A DNA stretch of 12,203 bases from Chloroflexota bacterium. Lineage in GTDB: Bacteria; Chloroflexota; Dehalococcoidia; Lucifugimonadales; CATQGZ01. Shown piece by piece: positions 1-5,992 of the stretch. The notes below the pieces were generated by a model. It saw only the letters and a list, made by a program, of their open reading frames with translations. It had not been told where the DNA came from and searched no databases. Numbering within the stretch: the stretch's first letter is position 1; each line of letters begins with the position of its first letter. A program made the position numbers and the translations under genes. The stretch is taken from contig JAQBTI010000044.1 of assembly GCA_027624995.1 (NCBI GenBank), positions 1 to 12,203 of the forward strand. The letters run 5' to 3'.

Positions 1-847
1 AGTCGATCCAGATCCCGTGGGGGCCGCCGGTGAACTGCCAGGCCTCCCCGCCGCTCTCTCCCCACGACCCGATGTTCTTTCCGTCCAGCGTGGACTGATA
101 GACCTGTCCCCCGGACGCTGAGTGCAGGATGTTCTCACTGTCGATTACGGCCGCGTTCGGTCCCGGGATCGACCACTCGCTGAGATATTCACCGTTCTCG
201 TCGAAGACCTGTATCCGGTCGTTGGTCCGGTCCATGACGTAAACCTTGTTGTCGTTGTCCACGACGATGCCGTGGGGACAGTGGAACTCACCTGGACCTT
301 TGCCATGTTTGGCCTTGGAGCCCAGATTCTCGTCGTCGTAGCTAAGGTCGCCCTTGCCCCAGGAGACTACGAGCTCGCCCTCGTGAGTGAACCGGTGGAT
401 CCGATTCTGCCGGTATCCGTCGGAGACGAAGATATCGCCGGAGGTCGGGGCGCGGACGGCGCTGGTCGGGTTGAAGAACGGTCCGCCGCCGGGCGCTCCA
501 GACTGGCCGGGCGTGCCGAGCACCTGTAGCAGCTCGCCGTCGGTAGAGTATTTTCGCACAGTGTGGTCTGCCGCGTCGGTGTGGTAGACCTCATCTTCGG
601 CGCTGATGGTAATGTGGTGGGGGGTTACGAGCTTGTCTTCACCGAAGGACTTAAGGAACTTGCCGTCGCGGTCGAAGACGAGGATTGCGCCGGTGGTGTC
701 GTCGAACCCCTGACTAGTGCGAGTGGCTATGTAGACTCGGTCCTGGGAGTCGGTTGCCGCGTCGGACGCGACGCCAGGGATTGGAATGCTAGGCCAGTCC
801 TCCACCGCCTCGTACTGATAATTTCCAGCTCCGAGTCGCTTGCCCAT
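1..847 (-). CDS. NHL-repeat beta-propeller protein (partial, C-terminus off the window)
   Basis: The reverse strand is open from an ATG at 847 to the left edge (282 codons, no stop). The translation has repeated propeller strands: PHHITI near residue 76, FNPTSAV then IFVSDGY (125-145), and later PHGIVVD followed by VYVMDRTNDRIQVF. A further PHGIWID begins at the edge. This spacing is typical of NHL/SMP-30-like six-bladed propellers, including the peptidyl-alpha-hydroxyglycine alpha-amidating lyase-like group. No signal peptide is visible, so a cytoplasmic location is likely. The start is supported by an AGGAGG-type ribosome site just upstream (about 854-861). The gene is divergent from the dioxygenase gene at 1057, with about 210 bp between them. 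The fold is fairly sure; the substrate and catalytic role cannot be read from the sequence. Confidence 0.85.
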   Translation of the reverse strand, partial: MGKRLGAGNYQYEAVEDWPSIPIPGVASDAATDSQDRVYIATRTSQGFDDTTGAILVFDRDGKFLKSFGEDKLVTPHHITISAEDEVYHTDAADHTVRKYSTDGELLQVLGTPGQSGAPGGGPFFNPTSAVRAPTSGDIFVSDGYRQNRIHRFTHEGELVVSWGKGDLSYDDENLGSKAKHGKGPGEFHCPHGIVVDNDNKVYVMDRTNDRIQVFDENGEYLSEWSIPGPNAAVIDSENILHSASGGQVYQSTLDGKNIGSWGESGGEAWQFTGGPHGIWID

Positions 848-987
848 GTGTCACTCCTCCTGCAACGGTACGGTTCGATTCTCGTGTAAAACCGCGGCAA
901 GCATACAGCACGGGTGTGCGGCCCGCAAGGAGGGTTGTCCTCGGTCCGGCAGGCATCTAGGCTGCGACTTGAGGCCCCAAGCATGAA

Positions 988-1017
988 TTGACAGTGCTGA
1001 CTCGAGCTTCGTACTAT
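988..1017 (+). promoter_or_regulatory. Predicted sigma-70 promoter of the PhyH-family dioxygenase gene
   Basis: A perfect -35 TTGACA (988-993) is followed after 18 bp by TACTAT (1012-1017). The predicted start, near 1024, leaves a leader of about 33 nt before the ATG at 1057. Prediction from sequence only. Confidence 0.6.
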
Positions 1018-1056
1018 TGCCTTTCGATAGCCTGAACACAGTCCCGGAGGTCGGCC

Positions 1057-2037
1057 ATGCCTGCGTTAACCGCGGAACAACTCGAACACTTCCGCACGGA
1101 CGGCTACGTCGTCGTGGAAGATGTCGTCTCACCCAACGAGGTATTGGAGCCTCTCGAGGTCGAGTACGCTATGGTCCTCGACAAGTTGGCCGAGGAGCTA
1201 TTCGAGGGAGGGAAGATATCCTCGACCTATGCGGGCCTGCCCTTCGGCGAGCGACTTACGCGGGTGTATCAGGATAGCGGGAAGGTGCATTCCGGCTACT
1301 TCGACTTTTCCCTTCCCCAGAACGGCATAAGTCACGACACACCGATGTGGCACGGTCCAGCCGTGTTTGACACCCTTACCGCCCCGTCATTACTCGACGC
1401 CGTCGAATCGATCATCGGACCGGAGATCTACTCCAATCCGGTCCAGCACGTCCGTATGAAGCCGCCGGAGCACCTAACGCCGAAGGACGAGTCCGGCCGC
1501 GTCCAGCTCGGTGCCACGCCGTGGCACCAGGACCTGGGGGTCGTGACGGAGGCGGCCGACGATACCGATATGCTGACGGTGTGGATACCCGTCTGGGACG
1601 CCAACGAAGAGGCGGGGTGCCTTCAGCTAGTGCCCTGGAGCCACGACGAGGGTCTCGCGTTCCACTGTGCCGGGCCGAACGCCGCAACGCCCGGCCTACA
1701 CATCCCTGACGACCAGTTCCGCATAGAAGACGCCGTCGCGATTCCCATGAAGCGCGGCAGCGCCTTGTTCATGCATCGCCTGACCTGCCACGGCTCGCTT
1801 CCGAACAAGAGCGACCGCATCAGGTGGAGTCTGGACCTTAGATACAATCCGATCGGTCAGCCCACAGGCCGTGACGTTTTTCCGGGCTTCGTGGCGAGGA
1901 GTAAGGCCCATCCCGAGACCGAACTTCGCGATCCCGAAGCGTGGGCTCAATCCTGGATAGATGCCCGCGAGCTCCTCGCGCAGCGGGACAACCCGGTCTT
2001 CAAGCGCTGGGACACAGACGACCCCTCCTGCGCCTAG
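1057..2037 (+). CDS. Phytanoyl-CoA dioxygenase (PhyH) family Fe(II)/2-oxoglutarate oxygenase
   Basis: This 326-residue protein has the full active-site set of the PhyH family. The iron-binding HxD is in WHQD (His157, Asp159), the distal His is His245 in CHGS, and Arg256, 11 residues later in RIRWSLDLRY, is placed to bind 2-oxoglutarate. Family members hydroxylate carboxylic acids, CoA esters and diverse secondary metabolites using O2 and 2-oxoglutarate. The substrate here is unknown. Length is typical of the bacterial family. The ATG at 1057 has a GGAGG ribosome site 6 nt upstream (1046-1050). No signal peptide or membrane segment is seen, so it is probably cytoplasmic. It is transcribed alone, divergent from the NHL gene and convergent with the CMD-family gene. 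The family call is strong; the reaction is not determined. Confidence 0.93.
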   Translation: MPALTAEQLEHFRTDGYVVVEDVVSPNEVLEPLEVEYAMVLDKLAEELFEGGKISSTYAGLPFGERLTRVYQDSGKVHSGYFDFSLPQNGISHDTPMWHGPAVFDTLTAPSLLDAVESIIGPEIYSNPVQHVRMKPPEHLTPKDESGRVQLGATPWHQDLGVVTEAADDTDMLTVWIPVWDANEEAGCLQLVPWSHDEGLAFHCAGPNAATPGLHIPDDQFRIEDAVAIPMKRGSALFMHRLTCHGSLPNKSDRIRWSLDLRYNPIGQPTGRDVFPGFVARSKAHPETELRDPEAWAQSWIDARELLAQRDNPVFKRWDTDDPSCA

Positions 2038-2074
2038 ACGAGGATTCCCCGCGCGGCTGGCCCTGCGCCTCGTC
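2037..2074 (+). terminator. Possible hairpin between convergent genes
   Basis: GACGAGG (2037-2043) and CCTCGTC (2068-2074) form a perfect 7-bp stem around a GC-rich interior, starting at the dioxygenase stop codon. Only a weak T-run (CACTTTATG) follows, so termination is uncertain. Confidence 0.35.
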
Positions 2075-2152
2075 CCACTTTATGCGCCATTGCCCGCGTT
2101 TCAACAAGAAACCCCGGCTGATGCCAAAGAAGCTGGTCCGGACCGTCGCTCG

Positions 2153-2563
2153 CTAGGACGTGAGTCCGCCTGCCTGAAAAGCCGCGTTAAACTCGACCTG
2201 AAAACCGTTGGCCAAGGCGTTGGTCTGATTGGCCATGCCGACGACCGCCATTAGCTCCGATAGCATTTCGTCAGTCATCCCCTTGAGTCTCGCGGAGGCG
2301 GTGTGGCTGTTGGTGCAGTAGTCGCACGAATTGGTTGCGCTGACTGCGATATATATCATCTCTTTGGTCAGCGGATCGAGAGTTCCGGGCGCCATAACAG
2401 CTTTGACACCTTCCCAGGTCCGGTGTAATAGCTCGGGCTGGACCGCCAGCGCCTTCCAGAAGTTATTGATCCAGTCTGTTTTCCGAGTCGCCTTGATGTC
2501 ATCGTAGACCTGACGCACCGAAGGACTCGCTTCGTCGTATTCGATCAATCTAACAGTGGTCAT
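2153..2563 (-). CDS. Carboxymuconolactone decarboxylase / AhpD-like family protein
   Basis: The 136-residue all-helical protein carries the AhpD-type redox motif Cys80-x-x-Cys83-x3-His87 (SCDYCTNSH). It is preceded by Glu68 in LTKEMIYIAVS, as in the CMD family. CxxC-containing members act as peroxidase-linked thiol reductants or are of unknown function. Members that decarboxylate gamma-carboxymuconolactone usually lack this CxxC, so a redox role is likelier. I chose the ATG at 2563 (MTTVRLIEYD) because a GGGGAG site lies about 10 nt upstream. The longer reading from 2650 adds 29 residues that do not look like the family. It is convergent with the dioxygenase gene. The substrate is unknown. 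Confidence 0.88.
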   Translation of the reverse strand: MTTVRLIEYDEASPSVRQVYDDIKATRKTDWINNFWKALAVQPELLHRTWEGVKAVMAPGTLDPLTKEMIYIAVSATNSCDYCTNSHTASARLKGMTDEMLSELMAVVGMANQTNALANGFQVEFNAAFQAGGLTS

Positions 2564-2918
2564 CTGATTTTTTCTCCCCTTCACGTCGCGAAGCAGTATC
2601 CCACTGCCGCATATTGGCCAAACCGCAGTAGTCCCAGGCACAACTTTCATTACGGAACGTGAACTGGCCCGTGAAGGGATTGTCCCACCAATGCCACGCT
2701 CTTTGGAATAGCGACTAGAACGACGAGCCGATGCGGTGAGGCAGCGCAGTGTACGCGAGGACGAGATCTTCGGCTGCTGCGCCCAGGTAGAGGGCGGCCT
2801 GGCCGACTTTAACTTTGAAGATGAGCGGCCGGCGTTCCGAGAGCCCTTGAGATCAAGGCGGCCGTGAGGCCCGATCGGGTGGTCGTGAACTGGATCGTTC
2901 CCCTAGCGCCAGCTATAG
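2564..2918. other. Non-coding gap between the CMD-family gene and dnaN
   Basis: No intact gene is visible in these 355 bp. A stretch of about 130 bp (roughly 2715-2855) reads as protein-like on both strands. The reverse frame gives LIFKVKVGQAALYLGA and ends SSF-stop; the forward frame gives DEIFGCCAQVEGGLADF. Neither has a start with a ribosome site or a recognised domain. It may be a decayed gene end. There are also short palindromes at 2845-2858 and 2870-2879 with no T-tract. Confidence 0.3.
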
Positions 2919-4055
2919 TCACCATTGGACGAACATCGGCATGACGACATGGAGGTATGCTTCGTCGTCGACGCCCCTGATAACCCCGGGGCTGGATGGG
3001 GCGGTGGTCTCGAGGGCGACCTGATCGTGATCAAGGACGTCGAGCACCTCGGACAGGTACTTGCTGTTGAACGCGATCTTGGCCTCCGACTCCGCACCCT
3101 CTACCTTGGCGTCGATGCTGCCCTGGTTGTCGCCGAGCTCTTCGGCCCGTGAGGATACCTTTAACTTGCCGTCGGCGCCGTCGCCGCCTGTGACCTCCAG
3201 CCGCACGATTCCACTGCCGTCCCGGGCGAAGATCGATGCCGAACGAGTTGCCCGTAGGAACTCTTCTCGCTCCACGACCGCTCTGGTGCCATAGCTCTGC
3301 GGGATGAGTTGGGCATAGTTCGGGAACGTCCCCTGGATGAGCTGCGAAACCACCTCGATATTCTCGAGTCTAAACAATGCCTGGCTCTTGGACGGCGTCA
3401 CCGTGAACTCGATCGGTGCCTCCTGGCCGCCTATGAGCCGGTTGACCTCCTGAAGTGCCCGGGCCGGAATTATGAAGCTGATGTCTTCGGATACCGGCTC
3501 CGTAAGCTTGCCTTTGTGGACGGCGAGTCTGAAACCATCCGCCGCTGCGAAGGTCACATCTTGGCCGCTTATCTCCACTTTGGTCCCCGTAAGAACCGGG
3601 CGCGACTCCTCAGTCGCGGCCGCGAAAGCGACGTGTGTAATCGCTTCCCGTAGCGCCCCAGGCTCCATCTTGCCAATCACTCCGGACTCGACCGATGGGA
3701 TGGGCGGGAACTCATCCGCGTCGGTTCCGTTGATGTGGGCCTCAAATCTGGCGCATTGGAGGTCCAGGCCTTTGGGTTGCGCGATGGAGCTAATGTCGAT
3801 CCGCTCGGCCGGCAGCGAATTTACGAATTCGGTCAGGAGGCGGGCAGGGATGGTGATAGCCCCCTCCTCCTCGATCTGGGCGCCGATCCACGTGCTGATG
3901 GCGATCTCGAGGTTGGTCGCGGACAATTTGAGTTGGGACTGGTCGGTCGAGATTAGGACATTCTGAGTGATGGGCAGCGTGGTACGAGTAGCTACGGCTC
4001 GCCCGACGATTGAAAGCCCGCGACTAAGGTTCTCTTGCAGGCACGTAAGTCGCAT
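2919..4055 (-). CDS. dnaN: DNA polymerase III beta subunit (sliding clamp)
   Basis: This 378-residue protein matches the bacterial beta clamp from end to end. It starts MRLTCLQENLSRGLSIVGRA, with TLPITQNVLI following, and ends LHVVMPMFVQW, the usual C-terminal strand that closes the ring. Three clamp domains of about 120 residues each fit this length. The dimeric ring encircles DNA and tethers DNA polymerase III and repair polymerases. The ATG at 4055 has a G-rich ribosome site (AGGGGGG) about 8 nt upstream. The usual neighbours dnaA, recF and gyrB are absent within the window; the gene stands alone with its own predicted promoter. No LexA-like box is visible upstream. Confidence 0.97.
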   Translation of the reverse strand: MRLTCLQENLSRGLSIVGRAVATRTTLPITQNVLISTDQSQLKLSATNLEIAISTWIGAQIEEEGAITIPARLLTEFVNSLPAERIDISSIAQPKGLDLQCARFEAHINGTDADEFPPIPSVESGVIGKMEPGALREAITHVAFAAATEESRPVLTGTKVEISGQDVTFAAADGFRLAVHKGKLTEPVSEDISFIIPARALQEVNRLIGGQEAPIEFTVTPSKSQALFRLENIEVVSQLIQGTFPNYAQLIPQSYGTRAVVEREEFLRATRSASIFARDGSGIVRLEVTGGDGADGKLKVSSRAEELGDNQGSIDAKVEGAESEAKIAFNSKYLSEVLDVLDHDQVALETTAPSSPGVIRGVDDEAYLHVVMPMFVQW

Positions 4056-4071
4056 ACTTCAACCCCCCTAC

Positions 4072-4089
4072 GTATCAGCTGTATCAGCT
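4072..4089 (-). repeat. Tandem 9-bp repeat in the dnaN leader
   Basis: The plus strand has GTATCAGCT twice, back to back and perfect (4072-4080 and 4081-4089); on the coding strand this is AGCTGATAC x2. The repeat covers the predicted +1 to about +18 of the dnaN transcript. It could be a protein-binding site; its function is unknown. Confidence 0.55.
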
Positions 4090-4095
4090 TGGGTA

Positions 4096-4125
4096 AGTAT
4101 AGAGCGGCGTCCGATTTAGCGTCAA
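4096..4125 (-). promoter_or_regulatory. Predicted sigma-70 promoter of dnaN
   Basis: On the reverse strand TTGACG (4125-4120) is separated by 18 bp from TATACT (4101-4096), a near-consensus -10. The predicted start is near 4089, giving a leader of about 34 nt. Confidence 0.65.
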
Positions 4126-4222
4126 TGGTCGGATCGCCCACCGCTGACCCGCATAACGGACTGGCGCAAGCCTAGACGCCCCCGACGCGGGGTCAGTGAG
4201 TCCCGAGCCCGCATCAAGTGAG

Positions 4223-4684
4223 CTACTGAACGGTTATCGTCCCAACCATCCCCTGACTCTCGTGGGGCACGCATATCAACTTGTAAGTCCCTGGGCTGTC
4301 GAAAGTGAAGGTGAGAGTCTCGTCCACTCCCGAATCGACGGAGACGTCGATATCCAGGTCATCCACGGTGAATGTGTGGAACTCAGTTTCCGATTTAAAG
4401 GTAAAACTGACCGTTTCGCCCGCCTTGAAGCTGAGTTCGGACTCGACGAACTTGTACTTTCCGCTGCCCCCGATGTCCTGAAGCCCGACAGTTACGGGTG
4501 TTCCGTCTCCACTATTTGATCCGCTGCCGTTATCCTGACCGACCGGGACGGGAGTCGCCGGTCTCTCGGGAGGGGGAGGCGACTTGGTCGTCGTCGTCAC
4601 GACCTCCGGGTCGCTCCCGCAGGCGACAGCAACGAGAGATACGATCGCAAGCAGGGCCATAATCGGTAGGGTTTTACTTATCAC
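4223..4684 (-). CDS. Cupredoxin-domain lipoprotein
   Basis: The 153-residue precursor has a signal peptide with a lipobox-like AVAC and a candidate lipidated Cys22. A Pro/Ser/Thr/Gly-rich linker follows (about 23-62), then a cupredoxin domain (about 63-153). The type-1 copper ligands are all visible: His103 in EFHTF, then Cys138, His141 and Met146 in CVPHESQGM. It is therefore predicted to be a membrane-anchored extracytoplasmic copper protein for electron transfer or copper handling. The start is GTG at 4684, with GGAGG about 11 nt upstream (reverse strand). It is divergent from lexA and near csoR-copA, which supports a copper role. Fold and copper ligands are well supported; partners are unknown. 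Confidence 0.9.
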   Translation of the reverse strand: MISKTLPIMALLAIVSLVAVACGSDPEVVTTTTKSPPPPERPATPVPVGQDNGSGSNSGDGTPVTVGLQDIGGSGKYKFVESELSFKAGETVSFTFKSETEFHTFTVDDLDIDVSVDSGVDETLTFTFDSPGTYKLICVPHESQGMVGTITVQ

Positions 4685-4756
4685 TTTTGTGGGATCCTCC
4701 GCTCATTTTGACAAGTCACCACACGAGCCGTACGGCACTTGGTAAATCGGTTCACT

Positions 4757-4785
4757 ATCCTACAATCCGTCGTCGGCACCGTCAA
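4757..4785 (-). promoter_or_regulatory. Predicted sigma-70 promoter of the cupredoxin gene
   Basis: On the reverse strand TTGACG (4785-4780) is followed after 17 bp by TAGGAT (4762-4757), about 70 nt before the GTG start. No CsoR-type GC-tract palindrome is seen here, so copper control is not evident. Confidence 0.6.
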
Positions 4786-4812
4786 TTCGGCGATAGAGCA
4801 TGTCTCTGGGGG

Positions 4813-4841
4813 TTGACACAAGACATCTGTTCTGTTAATTT
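4813..4841 (+). promoter_or_regulatory. Predicted sigma-70 promoter of lexA
   Basis: A perfect TTGACA (4813-4818) is followed after 17 bp by a weak TAATTT (4836-4841). The LexA-type palindromes at 4822-4859 overlap the spacer and the predicted start site, as expected for an autorepressed promoter. Confidence 0.6.
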
Positions 4842-4859
4842 CTATCCAGAACAGATGTC
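4822..4859. promoter_or_regulatory. Paired LexA operator (SOS boxes) upstream of lexA
   Basis: A perfect 13-bp inverted repeat, GACATCTGTTCTG (4822-4834) and CAGAACAGATGTC (4847-4859), is separated by 12 bp. Each arm resembles the GAAC-N4-GTTC SOS box known from Gram-positive bacteria: GAACAGATGTCC on the right has one mismatch, and the left arm read in reverse has two. The box centres are 28 bp apart. One arm lies between -35 and -10 and the other at the predicted start, so binding should block transcription. LexA autoregulation is well known; recognition of this exact site is inferred. Confidence 0.75.
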
Positions 4860-4901
4860 CCAACCGCACCGACAACTATTAGTTAATTAGGGAGGACCGA
4901 T

Positions 4902-5537
4902 ATGAAAGGGAAGCTCTCACCTCGCCAGCAGGGAATACTGGCGTTTATCAGACGCTTCATGGACGAGCACCAGTTCCCGCCTACTGTGCGAGATATACAG
5001 GCCGGATGTGATATTAGCTCCACGTCGGTCGTCGATTACAATCTTCAAGTGCTTCAAAGAGAAGGAAATCTGCGGCGCCTTCCCGAAGTCTCCAGAGGAA
5101 TAGAGTTGCTCGACGGTGGGGCTAGGCGCGGATTCGTCAACGTCCCAGTCCTAGCCAGCATCGCGGCGGGCGTTCCAATCCCGGTCCCGTCACAGGAGGC
5201 GCTCGACGACCCGAATCTGGAAAACATAGAGCTTCCCACGTCTCTCACCCAGGGCAAGGAAAATGTGTTCGCCCTGCGAGTGAAGGGAACGTCCATGATC
5301 GATGCTTTCATTGCCGACGGCGACCTGGTCCTCCTCGAGCCCGTCGTTCACCCGGACAACGGTGACATGGTGGCGGCGTGGCTATTGGACGACGAGGAGG
5401 TAACGCTGAAGCGGTTCTATCTCGAGGGCGATACGGTGCGTCTCCAGCCTGCTAACAGCGCCATGGAGCCCATATCGGTGCCTGCTGAAAAGGTTGCCGT
5501 TCGAGGTAGGGTCGTTGGCGTGGTTAGGACCATGTAG
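4902..5537 (+). CDS. lexA: LexA SOS repressor
   Basis: The 211-residue protein begins with a winged helix-turn-helix DNA-binding domain (LSPRQQGILAFI, then PPTVRDIQ and TSVVDYNLQVL, about 5-70). An S24 peptidase-type latch domain follows. The self-cleavage bond Ala89-Gly90 is in SIAAGVP, the nucleophile is Ser131 in GTSMID, and the general base is Lys170 in VTLKRF. It represses DNA-damage genes and cleaves itself when stimulated by RecA filaments. The ATG at 4902 has a GGGAGGA ribosome site (4890-4896). It is transcribed alone: the palindrome pair upstream suggests autorepression, and an intrinsic terminator follows at 5574. All key residues are intact. Confidence 0.97.
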   Translation: MKGKLSPRQQGILAFIRRFMDEHQFPPTVRDIQAGCDISSTSVVDYNLQVLQREGNLRRLPEVSRGIELLDGGARRGFVNVPVLASIAAGVPIPVPSQEALDDPNLENIELPTSLTQGKENVFALRVKGTSMIDAFIADGDLVLLEPVVHPDNGDMVAAWLLDDEEVTLKRFYLEGDTVRLQPANSAMEPISVPAEKVAVRGRVVGVVRTM

Positions 5538-5573
5538 TCCAAGCCCCGTCGTACGTCGGCGAGAAGGAAAATT

Positions 5574-5609
5574 GAGCCGGGCCATGGTGGCCCGGCTCTC
5601 TCTTTGTTT
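5574..5609 (+). terminator. Intrinsic terminator of lexA
   Basis: A perfect 10-bp stem, GAGCCGGGCC (5574-5583) with GGCCCGGCTC (5589-5598), has a 5-nt loop and is followed by the T-rich TCTCTTTGTTT. It begins 37 nt after the lexA stop. The T-tract ends in the -35 of the next promoter. Confidence 0.9.
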
Positions 5610-5636
5610 GACGACCGGGCTTGCGATCGGTATGAT
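5608..5636 (+). promoter_or_regulatory. Predicted sigma-70 promoter of csoR-copA
   Basis: TTGACG (5608-5613), a 17-bp spacer and TATGAT (5631-5636) form a near-consensus promoter. The CsoR-like palindrome starts 1 bp after the -10 and covers the predicted start near 5643. Confidence 0.75.
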
Positions 5637-5637
5637 T

Positions 5638-5670
5638 CGTATACCCAGACCCAGGGGGTGGGGGTATACG
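5638..5670. promoter_or_regulatory. CsoR-type copper operator
   Basis: The inverted repeat CGTATACCC (5638-5646) and GGGTATACG (5662-5670) is perfect over 9 bp. Its interior continues the symmetry with ACCC and GGGT tracts. A/T-flanked C-tracts facing G-tracts (TACCC...GGGTA) are the known layout of CsoR-family operators. The site lies between the -10 and the csoR start, consistent with copper-relieved autorepression. Confidence 0.8.
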
Positions 5671-5694
5671 ACCTGGAGCGAAAGAGCGAAAAAT

Positions 5695-5988
5695 ATGACA
5701 TCTGATGGCAACCACCAGCACCTTTCCGAGCAGAAACGCGATGGCCTCAAGCGTCTCAGCTACATCGAAGGACACCTGGCAGGGGTGCGACGCATGGTCG
5801 AGGAAGACACGTACTGCGTGGACATCCTCAAGCAGACGTTTGCGGTCCGCCGCGCCATTCAGAAATTGGAAGGCGTTTTGCTGGAGGGTCACCTCCATTC
5901 CTGTGTAATCGACGGCGTGAAGGACGGCCGCGAGGATGAAGTACTTGGGGAATTACTCCAACTGTACGCACTGAGTGATAGAACTTGA
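5695..5988 (+). CDS. csoR: CsoR-family copper-sensing transcriptional repressor
   Basis: The 97-residue helical protein has the family core RLSYIEGHLAGVRRMVEED (20-38) and the Cu(I) ligand triad Cys41 (TYC), His66 and Cys70 (GHLHSC). That pattern marks copper sensors rather than the nickel or formaldehyde (FrmR) branches. Cu(I) binding should release DNA and induce export. I chose the ATG at 5695. A longer in-frame reading from 5494 would run back through lexA's end, the terminator, the promoter and the operator, so it is not credible. The ribosome site is weak (GGAG at 5675, or GAG at 5684). The canonical Gln of the IEGQ motif is His here. The stop at 5988 lies 4 bp before the likely copA start, so the two are probably co-transcribed. 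Confidence 0.93.
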   Translation: MTSDGNHQHLSEQKRDGLKRLSYIEGHLAGVRRMVEEDTYCVDILKQTFAVRRAIQKLEGVLLEGHLHSCVIDGVKDGREDEVLGELLQLYALSDRT

Positions 5989-5992
5989 TCGG

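Noticed and set aside
2564..2650. N-terminal extension of the CMD-family protein to 2650
   Set aside because: The extra 29 residues do not fit the family, and the ATG at 2563 has a ribosome site.
4144..4196. CTGACCCGC ... GCGGGGTCAG inverted repeat as terminator of the cupredoxin gene
   Set aside because: Pairing needs a bulge, the loop is over 30 nt and no T-tract follows on the reverse strand.
5494..5988. Longer start for CsoR (164 residues)
   Set aside because: The extension would run through the end of lexA, its terminator, the promoter and the operator; the family starts at about 5695.
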